A stretch of 55,293 nt of DNA from an uncultured Lysobacteraceae bacterium (GCA_946480825.1 CAMLLG010000023.1:1-55293), one strand, 5' to 3'; counted from the first letter of the stretch, positions 1 through 8,179 are shown. Notes: generated by a model from the sequence alone, not told the origin. Program-made: numbers and translations.

Positions 1-21
1 TTACAGTGCCCCGGACTCTAG

Positions 22-522
22 ATCGTCCCGCTACTGAAAGCGGGGGGACGTCGGACGCATGACGACATCTACTTTCTTGCGTTCCTGGGGGCGCTAACGC
101 TGTTTGTCGTTTCTTCCGGCGATTACCTGAAGAATCGTTGGGGAGTCGGTCGAACAGGCGTGCCCGCAAGCGCCCACGTTTTGTATTGCGTGGTTCTTTC
201 CATTGTCGCCATGGTCGGGTGCGTACTCTGGCTGCGCTGGACGAACAACGGCATGTACTTTATTGCGTTCCTGGGCGCGCTGACGCTGTTTGTCGTTTCT
301 TCCGGCGATTACCTGAAGAATCGTTGGGGAATCGGTCGAACAGGCGTGCCCGCAAGCGTCCATGTGCTGGCATTCTCTTCGTTCGCGTTCGGCGTTTATG
401 CGGGTGTCTCCGGCATCGGAGACCCGGCCTACTCGTTTCTGGATTTGGCGGTTCCGCCGTTTTTCATGGCGGGCTGCGTCTATGCGGCCTACCTTCTGGT
501 CGGGTTCGGCCGGACAGATTGA
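22..522 (+). CDS. Small multi-span membrane protein with internal duplication, possibly partial
   Basis: The frame is open from just after a TAG at 19-21 to a TGA at 520-522. No ATG lies in frame before the first repeat. A GTG at 160 is the only obvious internal start and would give 120 residues. The translation shows about four hydrophobic spans. The block beginning YFLAFLGALTLFVVSSGDYL recurs 62 residues later, almost unchanged. No family is recognised. The gene may be a chimera left by unequal recombination between tandem paralogues, with its original 5' end lost or outside the window. A strong hairpin follows the stop. Coding status is likely because the duplication is in frame and its substitutions are mostly conservative, but the true start is unknown. 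Confidence 0.5.
   Translation: MVPLLKAGGRRTHDDIYFLAFLGALTLFVVSSGDYLKNRWGVGRTGVPASAHVLYCVVLSIVAMVGCVLWLRWTNNGMYFIAFLGALTLFVVSSGDYLKNRWGIGRTGVPASVHVLAFSSFAFGVYAGVSGIGDPAYSFLDLAVPPFFMAGCVYAAYLLVGFGRTD
66..366 (+). repeat. Direct duplication, two 115-bp copies offset by 186 bp
   Basis: Positions 66-180 and 252-366 are near-identical, with about eight mismatches. The offset of 186 bp is exactly 62 codons, so the repeat is in frame with the membrane protein. Seen directly in the sequence. Confidence 0.9.
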
Positions 523-535
523 GTCGGCAGGGGTT

Positions 536-558
536 CGGCCCGAAATTCCTTCGGGCCG
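536..558 (+). terminator. Hairpin after membrane-protein gene
   Basis: A perfect 9-bp stem (CGGCCCGAA / TTCGGGCCG) with loop ATTCC begins 14 bp after the stop codon. It is not followed by a clear T-run, so intrinsic termination is only probable. Confidence 0.5.
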
Positions 559-636
559 GCTCCGAATCGTGATGTCGGCCGCGGGGCTGCGCTACGCTGG
601 CACGCATCCGCCATGGGCCGTTCAATTCAGGCGGTA

Positions 637-695
637 GGGCGCATCAGCCGAAAGCGTCATGCGCCGTTGCGTTGTCGGTATCGGATACCCAAAAC
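637..695. repeat. Dispersed hairpin repeat, copy A
   Basis: The segment starts GGGCGCATCAGCCGAAAGCG and contains GGCGCAT/ATGCGCC ends that can pair. A diverged second copy lies at 1117-1177, and similarity continues into the flank (TTGTCGGTATCGGATACCCAAAA versus a related stretch). It looks like an intergenic repeat family, not coding DNA. Confidence 0.6.
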
Positions 696-706
696 TACAG
701 AAGCGT

Positions 707-994
707 ATGCGTTTTACGGACTTGCCAGCAGCCAACAACGATGCGTACTTCGCCGGCTCCACCTCCACCGACTGGCTCGCCAACGGCGATCCGCTGCATG
801 CGCTGACCTACCGCGGCGATGTCAGCGCGTTGAAGACCGTGTGCGCGGTGGACTGGAACCCGCCGGCGACGAACCTCTCACTCTCCAGCGGAACCTTCGG
901 CATGATCCTCATCGCCAAGAGCTTCAACCAGCTGCCGCTGCCAACACCGATCACGGTGCCCGCGCAGCAGCCTTGCTGCACGGTGGTGCCGTGA
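707..994 (+). CDS. Hypothetical protein, 95 residues, possibly a fragment
   Basis: An ATG at 707 opens a 95-residue frame ending CCTVVP. It has no recognisable domain. It reads like the C-terminal part of an exported or surface protein, with several Ser/Thr/Asn-rich stretches, a TFGMILIAKSF segment and paired cysteines near the end. There is no clear Shine-Dalgarno sequence, and the start lies right beside repeat copy A, so this may be a decayed gene remnant between repeats. A second frame (613-1008) overlaps it and is less protein-like. Function is unknown and coding status is uncertain. Confidence 0.3.
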   Translation: MRFTDLPAANNDAYFAGSTSTDWLANGDPLHALTYRGDVSALKTVCAVDWNPPATNLSLSSGTFGMILIAKSFNQLPLPTPITVPAQQPCCTVVP

Positions 995-1027
995 GCGGCA
1001 TTGAGTAATGCGAGTTTTCGCGCTTTC

Positions 1028-1092
1028 GCCTTCTCCCCGCTTGCGGGGAGAAGGCGGGCGAAGAGCCGGCCCCGGACTTAGTACGGGGCCGG
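1028..1092. repeat. Two adjacent strong hairpins
   Basis: The first, 1028-1055, is a 13-bp perfect stem (GCCTTCTCCCCGC / GCGGGGAGAAGGC). The second, 1066-1092, is a 9-bp perfect stem (CCGGCCCCG / CGGGGCCGG) with loop GACTTAGTA. Both are of the kind dispersed in intergenic DNA of xanthomonads. A related CCTCTCCCC/GGGGAGAGG hairpin lies beyond the defence island at 4223. Confidence 0.7.
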
Positions 1093-1116
1093 AGGAGGGG
1101 CGACAGGAAGACTGTC

Positions 1117-1177
1117 GGGCGCATCAGCCGAAGGCGTCATGCGCCATCAAACGTTGTTGGTGTCGGACACACAAAAA
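1117..1177. repeat. Dispersed hairpin repeat, copy B
   Basis: This is the second copy of the element at 637-695, sharing GGGCGCATCAGCCGAA and CGTCATGCGCC. It sits just before the AT-richer DNA of the defence island, so it marks the island's left edge. Confidence 0.6.
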
Positions 1178-1233
1178 AGTGCATGAATCTTTAGCTTATG
1201 CGCCGTACAAAAGCTTATTCGCGTTATGGCCTT

Positions 1234-2079
1234 TCAGTATATGAAAACGCCGCGTGCGCTCTGCCAATGAAGAAGCCGACGTATAAATGGCGTCTGATTC
1301 AATTCGATAGCCTGCAGGGACTGTCTAAGGACACGTTCCACATCTGGCAACCGGACTCCGCTTCCGCCCCCAAGGACTCCCAGCAATCCTCCAACCAAAA
1401 TGTCGACGAGATCATGTCCGCGAACAACATGCCAGATGCTTGGAGCTTGAAGCCGATTTATTTCTTGATCTAGCACGGCGGCGTCATTGTGGACGCCTCG
1501 CGCGACAGCCGCGGCAAGTATTCGATTTCGGTCATAAGTCCATGTCGCAACTTCGCAGAATTGGACGGGCTTGAACTTCTTCAGGCAAACCTTTGCATGC
1601 AAGGAGTTATACATCCTGATTCGGCCAAAAATCTCAGCTCTCTCGGCAAGAGCTTCTAGCACCGAAAGACCAGAAGACTCAAATGTCCTGACGGAGTCCC
1701 TTTCTGCGAACTCTGCCAGCACTGATTGAAGAGCGCCAGAACGAATCAGCATAGACTCTAGGTCCCTCGGGTCAAACTTAAGAATGTTAGCCGATTGAAC
1801 AAAGTGGCCGGTAAGCCAGTCATAATCTTCATCTACGACCCCAAGTGCGATCGTATTTTTATGATTTGCATCAGCATCAAGCAATGCAAAAGCATCTTCA
1901 ACATTCCTCTTCCCCGAGCATTGAACTATTTGAGCCCCTCCACTAATTCTGGGGCCAAAAAAACACTCGTCGCTCGGTCCCTCAACCAACAGAAACTGCC
2001 CGGCCCAGTTGGTTTTAATCATTTCAATCTCTACCACAATGTCTGCGGCCGATCGGCTCCATCCAAGGACTTGACTCAT
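1234..2079 (-). CDS. ariB: PARIS defence effector AriB (DUF4435, Toprim-like nuclease)
   Basis: This 281-residue protein carries the DUF4435/Toprim signature. The acidic motif VEGPSDECFF puts Glu33 and Asp37 at the first site, and VVDEDYD puts Asp83 and Asp85 at the second. Its start overlaps the ariA stop as ATGA (2076-2079), so the two are translationally coupled. In characterised PARIS systems AriB is held by the ATPase AriA and released as a nuclease when a phage anti-restriction protein is sensed. AriB of the E. coli system cuts tRNA(Lys). That role here is inferred from the gene pair and the motifs. Met20 is an alternative start but would lose the coupling. Base composition is visibly AT-richer than the flanks, suggesting horizontal acquisition. 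The gene points toward the repeat-rich left edge. Confidence 0.82.
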   Translation of the reverse strand: MSQVLGWSRSAADIVVEIEMIKTNWAGQFLLVEGPSDECFFGPRISGGAQIVQCSGKRNVEDAFALLDADANHKNTIALGVVDEDYDWLTGHFVQSANILKFDPRDLESMLIRSGALQSVLAEFAERDSVRTFESSGLSVLEALAERAEIFGRIRMYNSLHAKVCLKKFKPVQFCEVATWTYDRNRILAAAVARGVHNDAAVLDQEINRLQAPSIWHVVRGHDLVDILVGGLLGVLGGGSGVRLPDVERVLRQSLQAIELNQTPFIRRLLHWQSARGVFIY

Positions 2080-3452
2080 ACAGCCTCATCAATTTCTGCG
2101 TCGTCGTCTGGATCCGCATCCAGCGCCACCAATAAGTCTCTCCTCCCTCCAACCACGAATGGAGAATGAGTTGCAATAATTACATCAAAACCGACCTGAG
2201 AAGAAACAGATAAAATTTCAGGCAAAAACATCTTCTGCCATGTTACGTGGAGCGATAGCTCTGGCTCATCAATTAATACGAGCGTATCGGGTGATATGTT
2301 AAACAGAAGCTCGTAAAGAAGAACAATTTCATGCTGTTCACCAGAAGAAAGTGAATCGAGCGGTAAGACTTTTCTGCTCCGACCGACCGCAACCAGTCCT
2401 CGGTCTTTATTAATGACGAGGCGCTTGTTCCTGAATTTCCTGTTTGCACTCTCAAGAAGCAATTTTGCCCGACCAGCAATTTCATCAAAAACGGCTATTT
2501 TTTCTTCGTTGTCGCGCAGGTAGAGCGTCATTGGAATCAGTTTGTATGGATCAGCCGTGTCAAGAGACCTCGTGTCAAATGGCCGATTAGGTATTTTATC
2601 TAACAAACCTATCTCACTTAGCTGCTGATGCTTCGTTTCGAGAGATTCAAGCCGTCCTTTTAGCTGAGCCAATGGAAGTGGCGTCAACTCCTCTTGAATC
2701 AATCTCTGAGGAAATGACTGATCAAGCTGTTGGGATTTTCTGCCGTACTGAGCAAGCGCGGCCTCCACCTGCGTATGAATTTGCTGCGCATAGTGATTGA
2801 CCGTGTTCGATAAAGTGGGGGTCTCAGATCGATCCTGGTACCGAATATCTGATGCAATTCGAACAAGCCGATTTGTTTCAATGAATCGAACTTTTACGCG
2901 CTCACGTAGCTTTCTCAGTGGCTCTGGCTCTGCTTCTCGCAACTTTCCAAGACGAGACAACCTGCTGCTGCTCAAATATCGCTCAACCACCTCTTCCGCG
3001 GAAATTTCGATGCCCCGTCTTTGGTCGAAATAGCGCGATTCCGAAATCGGCAAAAGGCCAGGTGTTTCTCGCTCGATTCGGCGTGCCATTTCCACAACAT
3101 CGGCACTAATCTTCAGTTCGAAGCTTTGGGGTCTTCCCCCGGCTGTCTTGACCTCAACCGACATTTCTACTGGATCAGAACCTCGGTCAGCCCCGGGGGC
3201 GCGAACCTCTCGTCTTATGATGATCTCGCTCTTATCGCTGAGCATCACCGAAAACTTGCTAAATGGGGTTTCCCGCAAAACATGAAATCGCCCGCCAAAT
3301 AGTGCTGAGAGACAATTCAAAAGCACTGTCTTTCCGACACCATTAGGGCCGTGAATGATAGTCACTCGATCACGCTGTTTCAGGGTTACCGAATGATCGT
3401 ACAATTCAAACAACCCTGTAATAGAAAGCTCTACTACACGCAAATTTGCCAC
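2076..3452 (-). CDS. ariA: PARIS defence sensor ATPase AriA (AAA_15/ABC-type)
   Basis: This 458-residue ATPase has a Walker A GPNGVGKT (residues 35-42), an ABC-like signature SSGEQ near 370, a Walker B LVLIDEPE around 391-397 and a switch histidine in ATHSPF near 429. This is the SMC/ABC-like fold of OLD-type and PARIS ATPases, with an intervening helical stretch. It is followed directly by the DUF4435 gene, and that order and overlap define PARIS. The start is a GTG with a strong AGGAG eight bases upstream (3461-3465). AriA forms the sensing scaffold that sequesters AriB in known systems. The AT-rich, low-GC codon use contrasts with nearly every neighbour. No integrase is adjacent. An OLD-family or generic AAA-DUF4435 pair is the alternative name. 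Confidence 0.82.
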   Translation of the reverse strand: MANLRVVELSITGLFELYDHSVTLKQRDRVTIIHGPNGVGKTVLLNCLSALFGGRFHVLRETPFSKFSVMLSDKSEIIIRREVRAPGADRGSDPVEMSVEVKTAGGRPQSFELKISADVVEMARRIERETPGLLPISESRYFDQRRGIEISAEEVVERYLSSSRLSRLGKLREAEPEPLRKLRERVKVRFIETNRLVRIASDIRYQDRSETPTLSNTVNHYAQQIHTQVEAALAQYGRKSQQLDQSFPQRLIQEELTPLPLAQLKGRLESLETKHQQLSEIGLLDKIPNRPFDTRSLDTADPYKLIPMTLYLRDNEEKIAVFDEIAGRAKLLLESANRKFRNKRLVINKDRGLVAVGRSRKVLPLDSLSSGEQHEIVLLYELLFNISPDTLVLIDEPELSLHVTWQKMFLPEILSVSSQVGFDVIIATHSPFVVGGRRDLLVALDADPDDDAEIDEAV

Positions 3453-4142
3453 TACGCTATCTCCTAATCAGCAAGTAGGTTGCATCCTCAACCCAACCTC
3501 GTCAGCAATGACTTAGCCTGCAATGTAAAAAATCTATTCCGCCATGAAAATTCCAAGTTATGGCCAATCCGCTACAGTGGATAAACTTACCCTGCGCTCG
3601 ACACCTCACGCGCTAGCCATTTCGAGCACAGGATCTTGACGTTTTATTCAGGTCGATCCGATCTGCGATGGAGCCTGCGCTCGATGGAAGTGCGTCCCGG
3701 AGCCCGATCTCAGCGCACAGAAGAGAAGAACCGTCATCTTTTCTGCCTTGGCTTACACGGCCATCGTCTCGCTCCAGCCATCGATAGTCTCACCGAAAAC
3801 GTCGCGCAATTCCATGACGCCGTCAAGTTGTACAAAAATGGAGTCAGATATTTTTTTAAAGAAAGGTTGAGCTGTGTTGCAAACAATCGGCGCGCGCTCA
3901 TCTGCATCATTCGATGCTAGTCGCTCTAATCGCTATGCCCCCATAAACTTGATTCTGTCGGTGCTTGTATTGGAGTAGCCCTTGTACGGCGCCAGGCAAG
4001 CCACTCTGAGCAAGCAGAAATACGGCGCCAACCGGCGATTCCTCAACTGATACACCTCAGCAATCTCGCCCAAGTCAGCATCACCGTCAACCTGTCGAAA
4101 CCACCAGTCAACCCAAGCTCCAAGCGTCGCGGGCCAAGCTGG

Positions 4143-4162
4143 ATCCCGGCCTTCGCCGGGAT
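4143..4162. repeat. Short dispersed hairpin
   Basis: ATCCCGGC / GCCGGGAT is a perfect 8-bp stem around loop CTTC. It matches the common intergenic repeat type ending GGGATGACG. Confidence 0.6.
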
Positions 4163-4222
4163 GACGGCGGTGGGTTCGTCGGGACAGTCGCCGTTTACCG
4201 GAAACAGCGTTGGCGGTCGTAC

Positions 4223-4253
4223 CCTCTCCCCGGCCCTCTCGCGGGGGGAGAGG
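4223..4253. repeat. Hairpin CCTCTCCCC / GGGGAGAGG
   Basis: A 9-bp perfect inverted repeat with a 13-nt loop. It is related in sequence to the hairpin at 1028, so similar repeats bracket the defence island. Confidence 0.6.
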
Positions 4254-4328
4254 CGGAAGAGCAGCCCGGCCTGTCTTTGATTGAGCAGGAGAAGCATGGG
4301 GCGCGAAGAGGTGCGATGGCCGAAGGCC

Positions 4329-5024
4329 TCAATCGCGCCGCATCCACCACAGGAACAGGGCGAGCAGGACGCCGAGGGCGAGCGCGACTTTGAGGACGGC
4401 GCCGAAGCGGGTTTTCTGGCCGGGCAGGGCGTCGCGGTCGTGGTCGCCGTAGAACAGGCGGGCGCGGATCGCTTTCGGGTCGAGGTTTCTGCGGTCCTGC
4501 AGGGACAGGCGCACTTCGACGTAGGTGTCGTGCGGGAAGGTGTAGGCGTGGGATTCGCGGCCGATCCACGCGGCCTGCGGGGTCCCACCGACGTTGACCA
4601 CGCTTTCGCCCATGTATTCGCTGTGGATGCCGATGGTGCCGAGGGTGATCGGGATCGCGCAGGGGTCGCGCGCTTCGGGGCATTCGATGCCGACATCGAT
4701 GATGGCTTCGCCCTTGTTGTCGGGATCGGGCCACGCGGCAGCGTAGTCGATCAGCAGGGTCACCGGGCCCTGGCTGGCGTCGTACTTGAAACTGCCGACC
4801 TCGAGGCGGCTGAAGTCCTTGGCCTGGGCCTGGATTTCGGGCCCGGTCCAGGTCTGGTCGGCGATCACGTTCAGCGGCTTCAGCGCGTCTTCGCTGTCCA
4901 GCGGCATCGGCAGCACGTTGGATTGCGCGGAGGCCGCGGGCGTCAGTGCGAGCGCGAAGACGAGCAGGCAGGCGAGCATGGCGGTCGCCTGCAGTGTCGT
5001 TGGCCAGAAGGTCTTCGTCCGCAT
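4329..5024 (-). CDS. Exported protein with C-terminal membrane anchor, unknown function
   Basis: The chosen start, ATG at 5024, is preceded by a G-rich ribosome site and gives 231 residues that begin with a classical signal peptide (LACLLVFALALTPAASAQS). Upstream frame extension to 5171 runs into a repeat and is not believed. The mature part is a beta-rich domain of about 160 residues with aromatic and acidic patches and two cysteines (ECPEARDPC) that could form a disulfide. It ends with a single hydrophobic span followed by WWMRRD, giving an envelope-facing domain anchored in the inner membrane. No family is recognised. Convergent or divergent partners do not suggest a role. Confidence 0.7.
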   Translation of the reverse strand: MRTKTFWPTTLQATAMLACLLVFALALTPAASAQSNVLPMPLDSEDALKPLNVIADQTWTGPEIQAQAKDFSRLEVGSFKYDASQGPVTLLIDYAAAWPDPDNKGEAIIDVGIECPEARDPCAIPITLGTIGIHSEYMGESVVNVGGTPQAAWIGRESHAYTFPHDTYVEVRLSLQDRRNLDPKAIRARLFYGDHDRDALPGQKTRFGAVLKVALALGVLLALFLWWMRRD

Positions 5025-5108
5025 CGCATCCCCCGTGCGCTGTGGTGACGGCCGGAGCATAGCGGAGCGCGGCTGCGATTGTCGCGGGCGCCTGGCGTCG
5101 ATCAAGTC

Positions 5109-5201
5109 GGTAGAGCGGCCTTCAGGCCGCTGCCTTTGATGCGGCGTAACGAGCAGCGGCCTGGTTTTCAACAGTCGAATGACTGATCAGGCCGCTCTAC
5201 C
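5109..5201. repeat. REP-like hairpin element, interrupted copy
   Basis: GGTAGAGCGGCCTTCAGGCC at the left and AGGCCGCTCTACC at the right pair with each other, and an internal GCAGCGGCCTG also matches. About 25 bases (GTTTTCAACAGTCGAATGAC and following) interrupt the right arm. Better copies are at 17927 and 43045. Confidence 0.75.
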
Positions 5202-5239
5202 GGCGATCTTTCAGGCTCGCCGGGATTGCAAACGGGCCC

Positions 5240-7057
5240 CTACGGTTGGTACGTCACCGTCAGCGTCGCCGTCGCGCCATTGCCGATCCACAGATAGTTC
5301 GTCGCGGTCTGGTTGTTGGCGAAGCGCAGCCGCAGTTGGGTGCGGCCGCTGTGGTGGATCGCGCCGAAGCCGGCGGCCGAGAACAGGTTGCTGGTCTGGG
5401 TGCCGCCGGTGAACGGCAGCAGTTGCGCGACCGCGCTGGCCGTCGTGGTCGCGGCCCAATCGCCGGTCTCGATCGTGCAGGCGCCGATGCAGCCGGTGTT
5501 CGCGTCGATCACCAGCGTGTTGCCGGCCGGATTGCTCCACGGGTCGCCGGACGCGCTGCGATAGGTCACGGTGAGCGTGGCCGAGACCACGGTGGCGGTG
5601 TCGGGCAGCGACGAGGTGTCGAACGACAGCACGGTGCGGTTGAACTTGCCGTCGGTGCCGCGGCCGATGGCCAGGCCGAGGCTGGATTCCAGCGTGCCCA
5701 CCGCGGGCGATGCGCCGCCGGTGCCGGCCTTCACGTAGCCGTCGTTGGCGTTTTCGTTCGAGAACGTGACGGTCACCGGCGAGCCGCCGCCACTGCCGCC
5801 GGTGCCGCCGCTGACGGTCACGTTCACCTGCGGCGAGGTGCCGGTGTTGCCGGCCAGATCCACCGCGCGCGCCGTGAGGACATGCGCGCCGTTGCTGGCG
5901 GTCGCGCTGTTCCAGGCGTAGGCGTAGGGCGATGCGCTGTCGCTGCCGAGCAGGGCGCCGTCGAGCAGGAATTCCACGCGCTCGATGCCGATGTTGTCGC
6001 TGGCGTTCGCGGCGATGGTCACGCTGCCGCTGACGCTGCTGCCGTTCGCGGGCGCGGTGATCGTGGCGGTCGGCGGCACGCCGTCGAGATTGTCCAGGCC
6101 GAAGAAGCGCGCGATGTAGTAGCTGGAGCAGAGATTCACGTCGAGGATGTAGGCGCCCGCGGTGCCGCACTGGGTCGCGCCCGCGCCCGGGTCCACCGGC
6201 GTGCCGTGGCCCATGCCGGTGATGCTGTAGGTTTCGACGCGCGCGGTGCCGGCCGCATCGCGATAGACCTTGTGCGGATAGCCGCCGATGGTGTCGCTGA
6301 CGTCCGCGGTCTGGTCGATGCCGTGGACGTTCGTCCATTGTTCCATGCTCTCGACGAGGTTCATCGGGCGCACGGTGAAATCGGATTCGCCGTGCCAGAT
6401 CGACACGATCGGCCACGGTCCCGTCCACGTGCTGGCCGCGCGGACCTTGTCGCCCCACTGCGCGGGCGTGAGATTGCTGCCGGGGTTCATGCAGCTGAAG
6501 GCGGCGCTCTGGCCGACGCCGCAGCGATAGGGAATGCCGGCGAGGATCGCGCCGCCCGCGAACACGTCGGGATAAGCCGCCAGCATCGCCGCGGTCATCG
6601 CGCCGCCCGCGGACAGGCCGGTGATGTAGACGCGCGATGCGGCGATGCCGTGGTCGGCGATCATTCGGTCGACCATCTGCTTGATCGACAGCGCTTCGCC
6701 CTGGCCGCGGCTGATGTCGCCGTTCTCGAACCAGTTGAAGCAACTACTGCCGTTGTTCGCGCTCTGCTGCTGCGGCAGCAGCAGCGCGAAGCGGAAGCGG
6801 TCGGCGAACAACTGCCAGCCGGTTTCGGCGTCGTAGCTCGATGCGCTCTGCGCGCAGCCGTGCAGCGCGACCACCATCGGCGCATTCGCCGGCAGGCCGC
6901 CGGGCACGTACTTGAACATGCGCAGATTGCCCGGATTGCTGCCGAAGCCGGTGATTTCGGACTGCGCGAACGCAGGCGACGCGCACAGCGCGGCGAGCAG
7001 GGCGAAGGATGCGCGGAAACGATGGACTGAACGGACGAGGCGTGCGACGGCTGACAT
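5240..7057 (-). CDS. Secreted PHB depolymerase family esterase, multidomain
   Basis: This 605-residue enzyme starts at ATG 7057, with AGGAG nine bases upstream. A signal peptide ends near SPAFAQS. The catalytic alpha/beta-hydrolase part (about residues 30-320) has the oxyanion motif LHGCAQS and the lipase box GLSAGGA, with a late GMGHGTPVD histidine and an acidic residue in HGESDFTV. These are hallmarks of extracellular poly(3-hydroxybutyrate) depolymerases and related feruloyl/acetylxylan esterases. An Ig-like domain follows (PPTATITAPANGSSVSGSVT), then a Gly/Ser linker and a C-terminal beta-sandwich of the DNRLRE/CBM type, likely for polymer binding. It acts outside the cell on a polyester or plant-polymer ester; the substrate is not fixed by sequence. 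Confidence 0.85.
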   Translation of the reverse strand: MSAVARLVRSVHRFRASFALLAALCASPAFAQSEITGFGSNPGNLRMFKYVPGGLPANAPMVVALHGCAQSASSYDAETGWQLFADRFRFALLLPQQQSANNGSSCFNWFENGDISRGQGEALSIKQMVDRMIADHGIAASRVYITGLSAGGAMTAAMLAAYPDVFAGGAILAGIPYRCGVGQSAAFSCMNPGSNLTPAQWGDKVRAASTWTGPWPIVSIWHGESDFTVRPMNLVESMEQWTNVHGIDQTADVSDTIGGYPHKVYRDAAGTARVETYSITGMGHGTPVDPGAGATQCGTAGAYILDVNLCSSYYIARFFGLDNLDGVPPTATITAPANGSSVSGSVTIAANASDNIGIERVEFLLDGALLGSDSASPYAYAWNSATASNGAHVLTARAVDLAGNTGTSPQVNVTVSGGTGGSGGGSPVTVTFSNENANDGYVKAGTGGASPAVGTLESSLGLAIGRGTDGKFNRTVLSFDTSSLPDTATVVSATLTVTYRSASGDPWSNPAGNTLVIDANTGCIGACTIETGDWAATTTASAVAQLLPFTGGTQTSNLFSAAGFGAIHHSGRTQLRLRFANNQTATNYLWIGNGATATLTVTYQP

Positions 7058-7156
7058 CGGCGGCAGCTCCTGCGATGGGTGCCGGCAGTGGGCCACAGGC
7101 GTCGATGCGCGGACATTGGCCGATGGGGCAAGCTGCGCCGCAACATCGGCGGCGGG

Positions 7157-8179
7157 TCATTCCTTCGCGTCGTGCTCGCCGTTCGTGCGCTCATCGTTGT
7201 CGCCGATGTCCGCGCGGTCTTCGGGTGCCAGCCACCACTGCAGGCCGCGCGCGGGTGGCGGCGAGGGTTCGTGGTCGCGGCATTCCAGCGCGTCCAGCCG
7301 TCGCCCCGTGCCCTGTTCCTTCCAGCGTTCGATCAGCCGCAGCACCGAGCGCTTGCTCTGCGCGGCCACGCCGAGATCGCGTTGCGGATGCCAGACGTCA
7401 TCGGCATCGTCGGCATCATCGCCGTCGCGATGCTTGTGCGGTGCGCCATAACTGCAGCGCAGGCAGATGTTGCGGATGCTCTCGGTCCAGTCTTCGATGA
7501 AGGCGATGCCGGGCACGCGCATCTCGACCAGCGCATCGAGATCCTCGCGTCGCGGACAGGTCGCGAACACCGCGAAGGTCGGATATTCCGAGACGATCGT
7601 GCGCTGCAGCGCGTTCATCACCGGCACGCGGCTCTGATGGAAGCGACGCTCGCCGGTCGAGGCGCCGTCGTGCAGCACGATGTCGCCGTAGCGATACCCG
7701 CTGTCGGGCAGCGGCACGTTGATGATCTGCGCGCGCACCGGATCGATCCGCCGCGCGAACAGGGTCTCGCCGCGATCCCAGGGGTTCAGGCGCAGGCTGA
7801 GTACGCCGAAATTGCCGTGGATGGCACCATCGCCCGGCGGGATGTCGATGCCGCAGGCCGCCCATTGCCGGCGCGCCTCCGCCCAGTCGCCGAGTGCGGT
7901 GGCGGCGATCGCTGCGTTCCAGTGCGAGGCTTCGTCGCCCGCATCGTTCTCCGCGGCGCGCAGCGCCAGCGAGCTCAGGTTGTGGCGCAGCGATCGATCC
8001 CAGTCGCCCAGATATTTGCAGACCAGTCCCTGCATGTAGTGGTAGCGCGGATCGTCCGGCACGGCCGCGAGCAGGGCTTCGAAACCGTCGCGCGCGGCGA
8101 GCAGGTCGCCATCGTCGAAGGCGGCATAGGCCGCGTCCGCAAGCGCATCCGTATGGGCGGGGCGGTCGGATTCAGACAT
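7157..8179 (-). CDS. Tetratricopeptide-type protein, unknown function
   Basis: The 340-residue start MSESD at 8179 is preferred over an upstream in-frame ATG at 8215. The N-terminal third consists of helix pairs typical of TPR (DALADAAYAAFDDGDLLAARDGFEAL, then YHYMQGLVCKYLGDWDRSL). The middle is a mixed region containing RRIDPVRAQIINVPLPDSGY, and cysteines in ICLRCSYG. The tail is highly charged. No signal peptide is visible, so it is probably cytoplasmic. Families of this architecture appear around contact-dependent toxin immunity and stress proteins, but nothing here confirms that. It is transcribed toward the esterase gene. Confidence 0.65.
   Translation of the reverse strand: MSESDRPAHTDALADAAYAAFDDGDLLAARDGFEALLAAVPDDPRYHYMQGLVCKYLGDWDRSLRHNLSSLALRAAENDAGDEASHWNAAIAATALGDWAEARRQWAACGIDIPPGDGAIHGNFGVLSLRLNPWDRGETLFARRIDPVRAQIINVPLPDSGYRYGDIVLHDGASTGERRFHQSRVPVMNALQRTIVSEYPTFAVFATCPRREDLDALVEMRVPGIAFIEDWTESIRNICLRCSYGAPHKHRDGDDADDADDVWHPQRDLGVAAQSKRSVLRLIERWKEQGTGRRLDALECRDHEPSPPPARGLQWWLAPEDRADIGDNDERTNGEHDAKE

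Larger units (their letters stand above)
3453..4328. other. 876-bp stretch without a confident gene
   Basis: The first 150 bases are AT-rich and should hold the leftward ariA promoter, but no clear -35/-10 pair stands out. A 94-residue frame (3636-3920, plus strand) lacks any recognisable domain and a good ribosome site. A frame ending at about 4050 with YGARQATLSKQKYGANRRFL looks like the tail of a degraded gene. From 4129 the DNA becomes GC-rich and consists of hairpin repeats. Composition changes within this stretch, so the right boundary of the acquired island probably lies here. Confidence 0.5.

Noticed and set aside
1234..3452. Generic OLD nuclease or retron-like defence system
   Set aside because: No reverse transcriptase, msr/msd or UvrD-like partner; the AAA-DUF4435 overlap specifically matches PARIS.
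3636..3920. 94-residue plus-strand frame beside ariA
   Set aside because: No recognisable domain, no ribosome site, and unstable composition. It may be a remnant but cannot be supported as a gene.
3980..4060. Possible transposase or phage-gene tail (YGARQATLSKQKYG)
   Set aside because: Too short to assign; no inverted repeats or target duplication were seen around it.
5246..7030. 594-residue plus-strand frame opposite the esterase
   Set aside because: It is Arg/Ala/Gly-rich shadow of the real minus-strand gene, which has a signal peptide, lipase box and ribosome site.
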